Source: Mycteria americana
Taxonomy: Eukaryota; Chordata; Aves; Ciconiiformes; Ciconiidae
Reading direction: 5' to 3'
DNA: 64,000 bases
Assembly (NCBI RefSeq): GCF_035582795.1
Contig: NC_134373.1
Location: 17,010,001 to 17,074,000, forward strand
The position numbers and the translations under genes are program-made. Within the stretch, counting starts at the first letter, position 1. Each line of letters starts with the position of its first letter. Under the pieces are notes generated by a model, which worked only from the letters and a program-made list of their open reading frames with translations, was not told the origin of the DNA and ran no database searches. Of the stretch, positions 51,980-62,689 are shown piece after piece.

Positions 51980-52710
51980 GCTGCTGAGTAGGACGAGGCG
52001 GGAGGTCGTCCTGCTGGCACCCCGCCAGCAGGGGAAGCCCCGGGCCGCAGGGTCGCGCCCCGCTCCCCGCGCGGCGGCCGGCGTACGCTCGCCGCAGCCC
52101 CGTCGCTCTGCCGGCTGAGGGGACGGTGCCGGGGCCGGCACACCCGCCCCCGCTCCCGCACAGGCTGCGCTGCCGAGCCCCCAGCCTGGGGCGGCATTTG
52201 CAGGCCTGGAGCCACCCGCCTCGGGAGGACCGGCGCGGGCCGTGGGCGTTCCCAGCCGACGGCTCGCCCGCCGGCCCCGCCGCGCCCGCTCCCCCGCCGC
52301 CCCGGGCGCGTCCCTCGCCGGGGCCGGCCGCGGCGGTACCCGGTGCGGCAGCGACACCTAGCGGGGCGCGGCCCGCCCCGCAGCCGAGGGGCCGCGGCAC
52401 CGCCCGGCGGCCCGGGCCCGGCGCCGCGCTGCTGCAGCGCGGCGGCCTGGCTCGTCCTCAGTCCCGCTGTCGTCCGCCGGCAGCTTGCCGGCGCAAGCCG
52501 GGACCCGCTCAGCGGAGGCAACCGCTGAGAAACGGGCCGGGCCATTCGTCACCTGACGGTGGCGGCAGCAGGGGTCCCCACCGCGGGAGAGCTGCTGGCA
52601 GCGGGCTCCCAGGTCCTCCGCCTGGCTGGAGGAGCAGGGCCACCCACCCGCTCTGCTAGGGAGGCTTTAGAGGAGCTGGAGAAGCAGCTCGGCCTGAGGT
52701 GCTGCGCTCT
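51980..52710. promoter_or_regulatory. Orphan CpG island 2
   Basis: About 730 bases of GC-rich, CpG-dense sequence with many GC boxes and a CTCF-like site at 52346-52364. Open frames on both strands (211 codons minus, 177 codons plus) are low-complexity Pro/Arg/Ala/Gly and look like composition artefacts. The right edge passes into a 17-base minisatellite. The location about 5 kb 3' of the UBE2E3 poly(A) site makes it a candidate promoter of an unannotated transcript, a distal element or a boundary. Confidence 0.8.
52346..52364 (-). promoter_or_regulatory. CTCF-like motif in CpG island 2
   Basis: The minus strand reads CCGCTAGGTGTCGCTGCCG. It matches the island 1 motif at 17 of 19 positions in the same orientation. 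One mismatch falls in the GG of the core, so it may be the weaker site. Confidence 0.4.
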
Positions 52711-52718
52711 GCCGAAAA

Positions 52719-52751
52719 GCAGGCACCTGCAGACAGCTGTGCACGTAGGAG
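52719..52751 (+). repeat. Left direct repeat flanking the minisatellite
   Basis: AGCAGGCACCTGCAGACAGC followed by TGTGCACGTAGGAG. It matches the right flank at 53079-53112 over about 33 bases with a few mismatches and a one-base gap. It contains the palindrome GCAGGCACCTGC-like core. Confidence 0.8.
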
Positions 52752-53074
52752 AGCGATGCACGGAGGATAGCGATGCATGGAGCAGAGCGATGCATGGAGG
52801 ATAGCTATGCATGGAGCATAGCGGTGCATGGAGGATAGCGGTGCATGGAGCACAGCGATGCATGGAGGATAGCGGTGCATGGAGCATAGTGGTGCATGGA
52901 GCATAGCGGTGCATGGAGCACAGCGATGCATGGAGGATAGTGGTGCATGGAGCATAGCGATGCATGGAGGATAGCGGTGCATGGAGGATAGCGGTGCATG
53001 GAGCATAGCGGTGCATGGAGCACAGCGATGCATGGAGGATAGCGGTGCATGGAGCACAGCGATGCATGGAGGAT
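52752..53074. repeat. 17-base minisatellite, 19 copies, no indels
   Basis: Exactly 19 copies of AGCGRTGCATGGAGSAY (323 bases) with only substitutions. The position after GGAG alternates G and C for the first eight units, so a 34-base dimer is probably the true unit of amplification; order is mixed later. The unit is 17 bases and has no minus-strand stops in any frame, so all three minus frames encode the same 17-residue repeat (reading CIAVLHAPLCSMHRYPP-like). This produces overlapping open frames of 172, 143 and 81 codons. A gene is not likely. Confidence 0.97.
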
Positions 53075-53078
53075 AGCT

Positions 53079-53113
53079 AGCAGGCACCTGCAGATAGCTA
53101 TGCTCAGTAGGAA
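53079..53113 (+). repeat. Right direct repeat flanking the minisatellite
   Basis: AGCAGGCACCTGCAGATAGC followed by TATGCTCAGTAGGAA, the partner of 52719-52751. The first 16 bases are identical. The array therefore sits between two copies of the same short sequence. Confidence 0.8.
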
Positions 53114-53224
53114 CCCCTGCTGCTACAGCTGGGTTTAAAAAAGCCTGCTCAAGTGAAAACTTCTCAAAATGTTTTATTTGGCTATTTCCTTGGCTTGGGA
53201 TTTATTTGGCTATTTATTTTATTT

Positions 53225-53260
53225 GATTTCCTGCATTTCTATGGGGAAATGCAGGAAATC
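53225..53260. repeat. Perfect 15-bp hairpin
   Basis: GATTTCCTGCATTTC (53225-53239) and GAAATGCAGGAAATC (53246-53260) are perfect reverse complements around a 6-base loop. On the plus-strand RNA the stem could extend outward several pairs with G-U wobbles (53218-53267). It lies 110 bases right of the minisatellite flank. No known RNA family is recognised. Confidence 0.9.
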
Positions 53261-54964
53261 AGGTGAGCCAGAAAGGCCAGCGTTTGGTCTGATTTGTCCT
53301 AACTTAGTTTTTTTTTAATGCAAAGTTCAGACATTTCATGTTTTTTATATACATGACAGTTTCTATTTTCCTTCTCCCTCACTACAACAAAACTCCACAG
53401 TACTTCATCATTTTCATTTATTCCATCTGCTAGTTTATAAATGCTTGGGTCAAATATTATGCAGTAGGCAAAGGAAAACGGTAGTAAAGTCTGTGATTTA
53501 CCTATATAGTGTACTGAACTAGGTAACAGACCTGCTAATAAACAGCATAATCTTCCAGAAGAACTACTGTGTAATTTAATTCTTACTCTCTTAGTTTAAG
53601 GAAGATAATTCATGTCTTTTAGAGTAAAATATCAACTAAATCAATGAATGAAGCTTAAATGATACTTTAATGGTTTTAGTTCTTCATTAAATCCATACTT
53701 ATGAAAAAAAAAATCGGCTGGAAATGGCAACACTCAGAAGTGAATAGAATGAAAAACGCTGCTTGTACATAATAACTAATCATTCCAGCAGTGAAAAGAC
53801 AGCACGTTAGTTTCACAGCTAACAGGGAAGCCCAGGCAATGGCAGAAAAGCATAGACCATATTAATATTTCCCCTCAGAAACTGACAACAAGTTTAAAAT
53901 AATTTGTCACTTTAATTCCACTGCCTATAAATTAGGAACTGTAAGTACTGGTAACCTCTTTATTTAGCACGTAGTTAAGAGAGTCCCAGCTTGGTTCAAA
54001 TTTTCACAAATGTACGCAGATTTAAAATGCTGGAATACATAAACACAACCATAGCCTTCTACACTTGCAAGAAGCTGCCTTCCTCGGTGTAAGAAATGCC
54101 ATCACGCACCGCTGTACTTCAACAGCTTCATTCCGCTTCCATTTATCGCCTCTGCATTTCCAGCCCCACTGTTGCTGCCTGGCTCCATGAACGAACACTA
54201 GACTGCAGATTTTTAACCCAACCGTATCCTTCAGAGATACATCCAATTGCTACGTGCAGAAGAATGGTCTCCCACAGGATTTGCGATCCACCCCTGTCTA
54301 CCTATATGATGTCCCAGAAAACTAATCTCCAGGATGACAGCTCATTCAGCACTCTGGTAAATTTACCCACGCTGAGCTCCTCTTTAAATAATGACCTGAC
54401 ATTTGTTCTGTAGAGGGAGACAAAGCCCAGACTGATGAAAACAGTTGGCAGCTGCTTTCATTTGTGCCATTCAGAAGCCAGATGATAATTTGTCCTCGGG
54501 GACCCATCACTTCTTGGCAGACAGACCTGTCCGGTGCACTTTGCTATTACTTTTGCTGTTACCTCCCACCCCTGGCGTATGCGGCACACACAGAATCAAT
54601 ATTCAAGGCAGACTAAACTAAAACTGACTGCCAAGAGTCATAAAGGATTTCATGATACTGAGAACTGGGAGATAAGATCACAGATGAATTTGGTGATGAT
54701 AAATACCAAGCAGCAGATATTGGGAAAGGCAAATTTGTTAGACCTACATAAAAGGTTAAATTAGCTATTGCCCAGAAAGGAGATTCCAGCATCTCTGAAC
54801 ACAGCTTAACGAAGACATTAGCTAAGCAATAAGCAATGGTCGAAAAGGCAGAGTAGTACGAATTACTAGGCAAGCAGACCAAACCAGAAAACATTATTCC
54901 AGGTGAATTGTGAGTTCACCTTTTGCATACAGCATGCAGCTCTCATTCCTTTAAATTAGCTGGA
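53261..54964. other. Intergenic, no recognised feature
   Basis: AT-rich sequence between the hairpin and the ancient CR1. Nothing further seen. Confidence 0.5.
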
Positions 54965-55335
54965 GCAGAATTACAAAACGTACAGACAAGGGTGACCAGG
55001 ATAATCAGAGCATCTTCCATCCAGGGAGAGATTAAATAAATGAGGACTTTCCAGCCTGGAAAAAGAGGTTACTAGGGGCTGGTAATAATGATGGTACATA
55101 AAATCATAAATGGGATCAAGGTGGAGAACAGATGCAATTATTCATTATTCCTCACAGTATAAAACTAGGAGACATAAAATGATGTGTTCACATAGCAGGT
55201 TACATGAAATAATCACAAAACAAACAAAGTATTTTTTCACACAGCCTGTAGTTAAACTGTAGCATTCACTGTCAAAGGACATTGTGGATGGTAACATGTA
55301 GGATGGTTCAAAGAGGTGTTTATCTTGGACAACAA
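54965..55335 (+). mobile_element. Ancient CR1-like LINE 3' fragment
   Basis: The plus strand follows the recognisable C-terminal ORF2 layout of old amniote CR1 families, heavily mutated. In order: GGTGACCAGGATAATCAGAG, a segment like 'leucine-rich-SLEK' (TTTCCAGCCTGGAAAAAGAG), AAAATCATAAATGGGATCAA, ACTAGGAGACATAAAATGA and TTTTTTCACACAGCCTGTAG. No open frame survives. It is much older than the copies at 18.9 and 60.6 kb. Confidence 0.7.
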
Positions 55336-57590
55336 AGTTACAAAATGCTTCCCAATACTTGGAAACACTACATAAACAGATAGGGCTTGTCCACAGGGTA
55401 CCTGCAGAAGAGCAGTAGCAACAACAATGAAAGAGAGACGACTATACGCATTTGTTATCCATGCACGTGGTCCCACCACATCTTACATCCCTATAGATGC
55501 AGAGCCTGTGCTCAGACGTAGTCACCATGAGGGGATGAGATAATGTATATCTTTCATGCTATGCCTCTTATTCTATCTGTTCCTGGCAGTTTTTATTTTT
55601 AAGGATCCCCCAAATTATTGCTAGTATGTTGGATGCTTTCTGTTCTACCCAGCAACAGAGGTAGTCATAACTGCACTCCAGAGAGCCATGCACGCAGAGA
55701 GGTGGGGGAAGACAAGCTGAAGGAGGTTCCCCTCTTTAAGGATAAAAAAGCAAAAGCCCCTATGTGCTGCAAACGTTCCAGCAATTATCTTCCAAGCGCA
55801 TTATCTGCTCTTCCACCTAAGCTACAGTTGAACGTGTCTAATTATCATCGATATCAGCAAGGTCAGGCAGCAGTACAAGCAGCTGCGCTGTTGTCTCACT
55901 TCTTCTCCCTTTAAAACACGTGCTCTATTATACCATCTCTCCTGTTGTCTTCGGATCCTCTCCAGCCACTTTCAGTCGGGCTGGTTAGGGAGGGAAAGGG
56001 AGCGGCGGTTCAGCCTCGAAGTTACCATGCAACACAAATGCAAGCGGTGCCACCATGCAGAGGTTGAAGGGATACTGTACACAGAGCAGCGTTGAGCTCT
56101 TGAATGCATCTGTTTCCCTGGCTATAGCACGGGCTGCAGAAATACAATGCTGGTTTATGGCTGAAACAAATCTCATTTTAGTCACGCTACTGTCACTGTC
56201 CTTTGAAGCTGTTTTAGTTCAGGATGCCTGCACATGCCTTCCTTCTTTCACATAAATATCCAGTTCTGAGTTTTGCTGAAGAAAACGCAGGAAAAGATGA
56301 AAATCATGCTTCAGCCTGGAGTCAGGAGTCCTTCCTTTGCTGCCTGCACCCACACAGACAAAACCCCAGGGGGAGAAGACCACGAGATCAACGTAGAAGC
56401 TGCTGCGGTCTCCAGCTTCCTCCCCTGCAGCACTGTGGTGACCTGGGCAGGGCGGTGGGGAAGCCACGGCGGCAGCGGCAGAGGGGCTGCCCTGCAGCTG
56501 AGAGCTGTACCCAGCTGGCGCGAAGCCACTCAGCCCACGCCCTGCAGCTCTCCCATCATTGCTGCAAGGCCACAAATCTGGTTCCCACACATGAAGGTGA
56601 AGAAAGGGAAAAGCTTGGTCTCACTTTCTGCAATACCCACGGCCACAAGTAAGTTGGTACAGAGCAGGAACCGGTGTGCAGCAAAGGGTGGTAGTTTCCT
56701 TTCCCCCCGCAAGAGGCAGGGAGAGAGCAGAGCACAAACCAGACCTGGTTCGGTTCCTGCTTTCCTTACAAGGCTGTGCAAGCCTGGCCCGGGGCTCAGG
56801 CTCCCCTGCAGTCTTGCTTTCTAGCCCCATATGACTCCCCTTCCCATTCTGGCTATGGACTTTGAACAATCGCTAGTCAACATTGATCAGTAAGCGAGAC
56901 CGTCTCCACATAGGGCACCCCACACATTGCTAAGACATCACAGAACATGCAGCAGCTCACCAAGAACATGTTAGTACAGAAATAACAAGGCTGATATACA
57001 TTTGCCTTTCCATTGTATTTATTTATATTTGATATGTTTATATTCACCCATCCCTTCTCATTTGATACAACGAAATATTTGCTCTGAATGTTCCCACCAC
57101 TTCAGCTGAAAAGCAGAGAGGTGTGACTGTGTTTGCCCATTTGGTTTGGCCCTCTCTGTTCCTCAGGAGCGTCACAGCTCAAAGGCTGGGACAAATGGTT
57201 CCCACGTGAGCACTCCTTGTGCCGGGAGATGACGGAGCCCAGTTTAGGCACCTTCCCAGCCAGCTGCATATGTTCCCCACTCAAATTCCAAAGACAACGG
57301 AACAAGAAGAGCCCATCCAAAATGGAGAGGAAGAGGGAGGGGATGTGCAGTAACTTTAGCTGGTCTTTTCACAAAAATGTCACTGCAATTCACTTTTTCC
57401 CAAATACAGAGCCCAGTGATTGATGATAAGAAGATGGATCTGAGAATTAAAATTGTAAAACGGGATCAGTGCTGTGCTTTGGTAGTGTCCGGCATTCACC
57501 CCAGCACAGCCAGGAAGGAAACAGTTTGAAAACACCAGATGCTCTTTGCAACTGGTATTTTGGATATATTTCCAGCAGACATTTCTCCCC
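55336..57590. other. Intergenic downstream of UBE2E3
   Basis: Overlapping open frames on both strands at 56.2-56.9 kb (up to 183 codons plus, 123 minus) lie in a GC-richer patch. They look like composition effects and show no recognised domain. Confidence 0.45.
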
Positions 57591-57640
57591 TCCCCATGAA
57601 AACAGACACACATTCTCATTTAACAACTAATTGATTTATT
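57591..57640 (-). promoter_or_regulatory. Poly(A) signal and downstream GU-rich element for UBE2E3
   Basis: On the minus strand the hexamer AATAAA (57640-57635) sits in AAATAAATCAATTAG. About 20-35 bases downstream comes GTGTGTCTGTTTT (around 57596-57612), a textbook GU/U-rich downstream element. Cleavage would be expected near 57620. The combination is stronger than at the other AATAAA hexamers upstream, so this is the preferred distal site. Confidence 0.6.
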
Positions 57641-60031
57641 TAACAATACAAATTTCTTTCTACTGCATGGTTTAGCAGAGAGAACTTGAGAAACAAAATT
57701 AGCTTCTTTTCTTTTTTTAAAGTTTAAATGTTTACACAAAAACAACCTTTACTTCAGTAAATATAAAATTTACACACAAAAAAACTACATTAAAAAGAAC
57801 AGAATCATGACAAACCAACAAAAAAAAAAAAAAAAGGATGGGAATTCAGTGTAAAGGATCCAATTGCAAGGAAGGCAAGATGGGGCAACACTAACAAGGC
57901 ATCCCACTTGTACACCTAGGTATCTGAAGTTGTAGGTACAATACAAAACCAAAATACATTAAAATTAGGATTAAAACCTGTATTTTTATACCATAATATT
58001 TTATGATATAAATATCTGTAAATTCTGTAGGCAACACAGTTAACGTGTGAAATACATAGTTTGCTCTTCACTGGAAAGTCTCTGGAGTGGTGTACGAGCA
58101 CCGTGTCACCCACGAGTGCGCTAACGGTCAGCAGTGAGCAGACTTTAGATGTCCAGCCTGGATGTGATAGCCCCTTGTTTCTTTGCCAATCTGTGCTATT
58201 TCTCACACGTCCAATGACATAATGAGAAACTCTGGTCACCTTCAGCAGTGATATCCAGCACTTCATCTCCTGGCATTAGCCTGTTACCTGACTTAGGCAT
58301 ATTCACCTGCCAGATCCCCTGTTTCTCATTCCCTTTTGCACTTTATAACCTGAACTCTAAAGCTATCTTGTAGCTACCAAGAGAGACTGGCTTCTAGGTT
58401 GAGATATTTGGGATACACAGTTCTTCAAGCCACCTTCAGGAATCTGTAGAAATATTTAAAGTAGGGTGGACAATTCATGGTCAAGGGTTACGTGATACAA
58501 AAACCAGGGACCTATATAGTGATGGCTAACTTTAGATCTAAATCTTTAACATTTTTTCTATTGCTTTAATATTTAAACTTAACATTCAGTTTTCATATAT
58601 TAAATGAGCAGAGCATCTTATTGATGGAAGTGCTACATTATCTCCAAAAACACCAGGTAGTAAGGGAGACTGTAAAATTTAAAATTAAGTGTAATTTTAA
58701 AAATCATTTAAAGGGATCAAGTCTCTTTTTTATAATCAGTATTGTGACTGGCAACCTATAAAAGCTTAAATTATAAAACTATTAGTGACTCTACTTTTTA
58801 AACTGTATGTACTATAAAGCTGTATATCTTTGTTACTTACAGATGTTACAAAATTTCCAAGCCAGAAAGTGAAAGGGGGGAAACGCAGTCTAAAAGTTTT
58901 ACAGATTTCATTTTCACTAACAAAGGTTCATTTCCCCCACAACTGTTTTTATGTCATAAAAAGCTGATTAAATTTATTCTACTACTTTCTTTTCTGGACA
59001 GATGATATAGTGTTCAATCATGCTTTGGAAGACCATTTTCAATGGGTAACTGTAGTTCTCTAGATCAGCAAGTCCGACTTGCTTTACTCAGAAACAAAAA
59101 CACCAGACTATCTCTAACTTGGCCCTCGTCCTGCAAAAAAAATTTGTAGCAAGACTCAGGCAGTCTGTTATGAGAGCAGGGCTGGCCCTGAAGCAACCAG
59201 CTACATTAACTTCTGGAGTAAGCATACGCGATGCTCTCCTTCCAACTTGAGAAAGAGCCGAACAGTATTAAATTTAAGGAAATTCTAGAAATGACAGTTG
59301 TTCTCTAAAAAACAAAACAGGGAAAACTTAAACAATCCACAGGTGTGCATTAAACATTTAATAGCAAGCCTTTGCTTACGTATATTAATTTAAAGATTAT
59401 CCACAGGGATCTGTGATACATTGGCCCTGCCTTGTTACTATAATTAAATTTATTCAAATATTAATTTAAAATAGGAAAACAAAGAAACTACTCCTTGGGG
59501 AACATGTTTATTGTGTTTGAGATGATACACTGGGTGCTCTCTGAGCTACAAAGGGAAAAAGGAAATCCTTTCATTACAAACTGACAAAGGTAAAAGTTAA
59601 AACAGTTTTCACAACAGCATGTACCACATATTGGAAATAGATCTGGGTTTAATACAAATGACATAATTCCTAGTAATCTACAGCTACCTTTAATAACTTC
59701 ATACAGATAATGAATTAGGCTAAAATGCACTATAATATTTGGTTGACTTCAGGAACAGTATCCTTAGTACATCACAAAATACATTTTGATATCCCAAAGA
59801 AGCAAGACTTGCAAGTAGGCATTTTAAACATAACTAATCTACAGCTACAAATTTCTACTCTTGATAGCATTTACCTTTTTTGGGGGCAGTATCCCAGTCT
59901 TCAAAAGGATAAAAGCAGAGTAGAATCAGTATAACATATACACAGAAGTCCGTATTGTAAAGGCTATAAAGATTTGTTGCACACTGCAAAGTTGCCTTCT
60001 GCACCTTCACACTGCACAAGTAGTTTGTCAT
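57615..60031 (-). other. UBE2E3: Probable UBE2E3 3' untranslated region
   Basis: This roughly 2.4 kb AT-rich stretch follows the UBE2E3 stop codon on the minus strand. It has no recognisable repeat, no coding potential and no other gene start before the strong poly(A) signal at 57635-57640, so it is most simply the 3'UTR. Further AATAAA hexamers in the sense direction lie at 59507-59512, 59449-59454 and 58973-58978 and could give shorter isoforms with 3'UTRs of about 0.5-1.1 kb. An A-run on the plus strand at 57820-57835 would read as U-rich in the transcript. The extent is inferred from signals only, since no transcript evidence is available. Confidence 0.6.
59507..59512 (-). promoter_or_regulatory. 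Candidate proximal poly(A) signal
   Basis: AATAAA in gene-sense orientation about 520 bases past the UBE2E3 stop. It is followed by a U-rich stretch containing TTTCTTTGTTTTCC at about 20 bases. Use of this site would give a short 3'UTR isoform. Confidence 0.3.
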
Positions 60032-60214
<183 letters not shown>

Positions 60215-60608
60215 CTATTCCAAAATATAGTCTTTGTTAGGCCAGAAAATGCTGTGAGATATAGTGGGACTCTTATCATACAAGACATTTCCAAGAGAAA
60301 ACACACACGGCACAATGAACAGAAAAAGAAAACAGAAAAATCTGTTGTGGTTATCTGCATATTAATGAATCTTGCCCCAGCCAGGTGCCCTGCTTTCACC
60401 CCTTTGGAAGGGCTGATGGGTGCAGGGGACATTCAGTGAGAGCAGCCTGGCGCACTCCTGTCACAGTGCTGGGACAAGACTAGTGTACGTTAGGGTATCG
60501 GGACTATGGACACACACTGAGGGAATCCAGTTTGCTTCAGGAGTCATCAAACTTTTGTATCGAAGAGGCTAATCCATTTCTTGCTGATCATTACCAGTCT
60601 TCCGTAAA

Positions 60609-60624
60609 TTAACTGTCATCTTAG
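60609..60624. repeat. Left target-site duplication of the intronic CR1
   Basis: TTAACTGTCATCTTAG lies at the 3' edge of the CR1. It matches TTAACTGTATCTTAG at 62675-62689 with a single one-base gap. The last bases overlap the CR1 tail, so the exact edge is uncertain by a few bases. Confidence 0.65.
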
Positions 60625-62681
60625 AGTCACAGAATGGTTTGGGTTGGAAGGGACCTTAAAGATCATCTGGTTCCAACCCCCCTGCCATGGGCAGGGACAC
60701 CTTCCACTAGACCAGGTTGCTCAAAGCCCCATCCAACCTGGCCTTGAACACTACCAGGGCTGGGGCATCCACAGCTTCTCTGGGCAACCTGTTCCAGTGC
60801 CTCACCACCCTCATAATGAAGAATTTCTTCCTTACATCTAATCTAAATCTACCCGCTTTCAGTTTAAAGCCATTACCCCTTGTCCTATCCCTACATGCCC
60901 TTGCAAAAAGTCCCTCTCCAGCTTTCTTGTAGGCCCCTTCAGGTACTGGAAGGCTGCTGTAAGGTCTCCCCAGACCCCTCTCTTCTCCAGGCTGAACAAC
61001 CCCAACTCTCTCAGCCTGTCTTCATAGGAGAGGTGCTCCAGCCCTCTGACCATCTTCGTGGCCCTCCTCTGGACTCGCTCCAACAAGTCCATGTCCTTCT
61101 TACGTTGGGGGCCCCAGAGCTGAACACAGTACTCCAGGTGGGGTCTCATGAGAGCAGAGTAGAGGGGGAGAATCACCTCCCTCGACCTGCTGGCCACGCT
61201 TCTTTTGATGCAGCCCAGGACATAGTTGGCTTTCTGGGCTGCAAGCGCACATTGCTGGGTCATGTTGAGCTTCTCATCAACCAACACCCCCAAGTCCTTT
61301 CTCCTCAGGGCTGCTCTCAATCCATTCTCCACCCAGCCTGTATTTGTGCTCGGGATTGCCCCAACCCATGTGCAGGACCTTGCACTTGGCCTTGTTGAAC
61401 TTCATGAGGTTTGCACAGGCCCACCTCTCAATCCTGTCAAGGTCCCCCTGGATGGCATCCCTTCCCTCCAGCGTGTTGACCGCACCACATAGCTTGGTAT
61501 CAAACTTGCTGAGGGTGCACTCAATCCCACTGTCCATGTTGCCGACAAAGATGTTAAACAGTGCCAGTCCCAATACCAACCCCTGAGAAACGCCACTCGT
61601 CACTAGTCTCCACTTGGACATCGAGCCATTGACTGCAACTCTTTGAGTCCAGCCAATTCCTTATCCACCGAGTGGTCCATCCGTCAAATCCATGTCTCTC
61701 CAATTTAGAGACAAGGATGTCACGCGGGACAGTGTCAAATGCTTTGCACAAGTCCAGGTAGATGACATCAGTTACTCTTCCCTTATCCACCAATGCTGTA
61801 ACCCCATCGTAGAAGGCCATCAAATTTGTCAGACACGATTTGCCGTTAGTGAAGCCATGTTGGCTGTCACCAATCACTTCCTTATTTTCCATGTACCTCA
61901 GCATAGTTTCCAGGAGGATCTGCTCCATCATCTTACCAAGCACAGAGGTGAGACTGACTGGCCTGTAGTTCCCTGGGTCTTCCTTTTTTCCCTTTTTAAA
62001 AATGGGGGTTATGTTTCCCCTTTTCCAGTCAGTGGGAACTTCACCGGACTGCCACGACTTCTCAAATACGATGGATAGTGGCTTAGCAACTTCATCTGCC
62101 AGTTCCCTCATGACCTGTAGATGCATCTCATATCAGGTCCCATGGACCTGTGCACCTTCAGGTTCCTTAGATGGTCTCAAACCTGATCTTCTCTACAGTG
62201 GGTGGTTCTTCATTCTCCCAGTTCCTGCCTTTGCCTTCTGCGACTTGGGCAATGTGGCTTGAGCACTTGCTGGTTAAGACTGAGGCAAAAAAGTCGTTGA
62301 GTACCTCAGCCTTCTCCATATCCTGGGTAACCAGGTCTCCTGTTTCCTTCTGGAGAGGGCCCACATTTTCCCTAGTCTTCTTTTATCACCAACTTACCTA
62401 TAGAAGCTTTTCTTGTTGCCCTTGATGTCCTTGGCCAGATTTAATTCTACCAGGGCTTTACCTTTCCTAACCTGATCCCTGGCTGCTCGGACAATTTCTC
62501 TGTATTCCTCCCAGATTACCTGTCCTTGCTTCCACCCTCTGTAGGCTTCCTTTTTGTGTTTGAGTTTGTCCAGGAGCTCCTTGTTCACCCATGGAGGCCT
62601 CCTGGCATTTTTGCCTGACTTTGTCTTTGTTGGGATGCATTGCTCCTTAGCTTGGAGGAGGTGATCCTTGAATATTAACTG
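60622..62681 (-). mobile_element. CR1 LINE, 5'-truncated, degenerate ORF2 (reverse transcriptase)
   Basis: Minus-strand CR1 retrotransposon of about 2.06 kb. Successive reading-frame blocks give the RT-domain order. First come upstream fragments at 62588-62394 and 62364-62167. Next is an RT block at 62126-61554 with [10 protein letters not shown], the QHGF motif and the motif A region [11 protein letters not shown]. Then comes 61621-61277 with [15 protein letters not shown], and finally 61332-60859 with VLVDEKLNM and [11 protein letters not shown]. Frames change near 62130-62180, 61645 and 61300, and the end of ORF2 is also broken. At 61500-61520 the frame reads SKFDTKL, so the two-aspartate catalytic box expected between F and DTKL is deleted. 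The 3' end retains the CR1 tail (TCACAGAATGG on the plus strand near 60626). The copy cannot be autonomous. Confidence 0.93.
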
Positions 62682-62689
62682 TATCTTAG
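62675..62689. repeat. Right target-site duplication of the intronic CR1
   Basis: TTAACTGTATCTTAG at the 5' truncation point of the CR1, the partner of 60609-60624. The first bases (ATTAAC) may also be CR1 sequence, which suggests microhomology at the 5' junction. Confidence 0.6.

Noticed and set aside
51900..52659. Open frames of 211 codons (minus) and 177 codons (plus) rich in Arg, Pro, Ala and Gly
   Set aside because: GC-rich composition removes stop codons on both strands at once. No domain is recognisable and the starts are arbitrary.
52549..53087. Overlapping minus-strand open frames of 172 and 143 codons with His/Pro/Cys repeats
   Set aside because: They are produced by the 17-base minisatellite, which has no stop in any minus frame. 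There is no splice, promoter or homology support.
56224..56824. Frames up to 183 codons on the plus strand near 56.5 kb
   Set aside because: Opposite-strand frames are equally open. The local GC-richer composition explains them.
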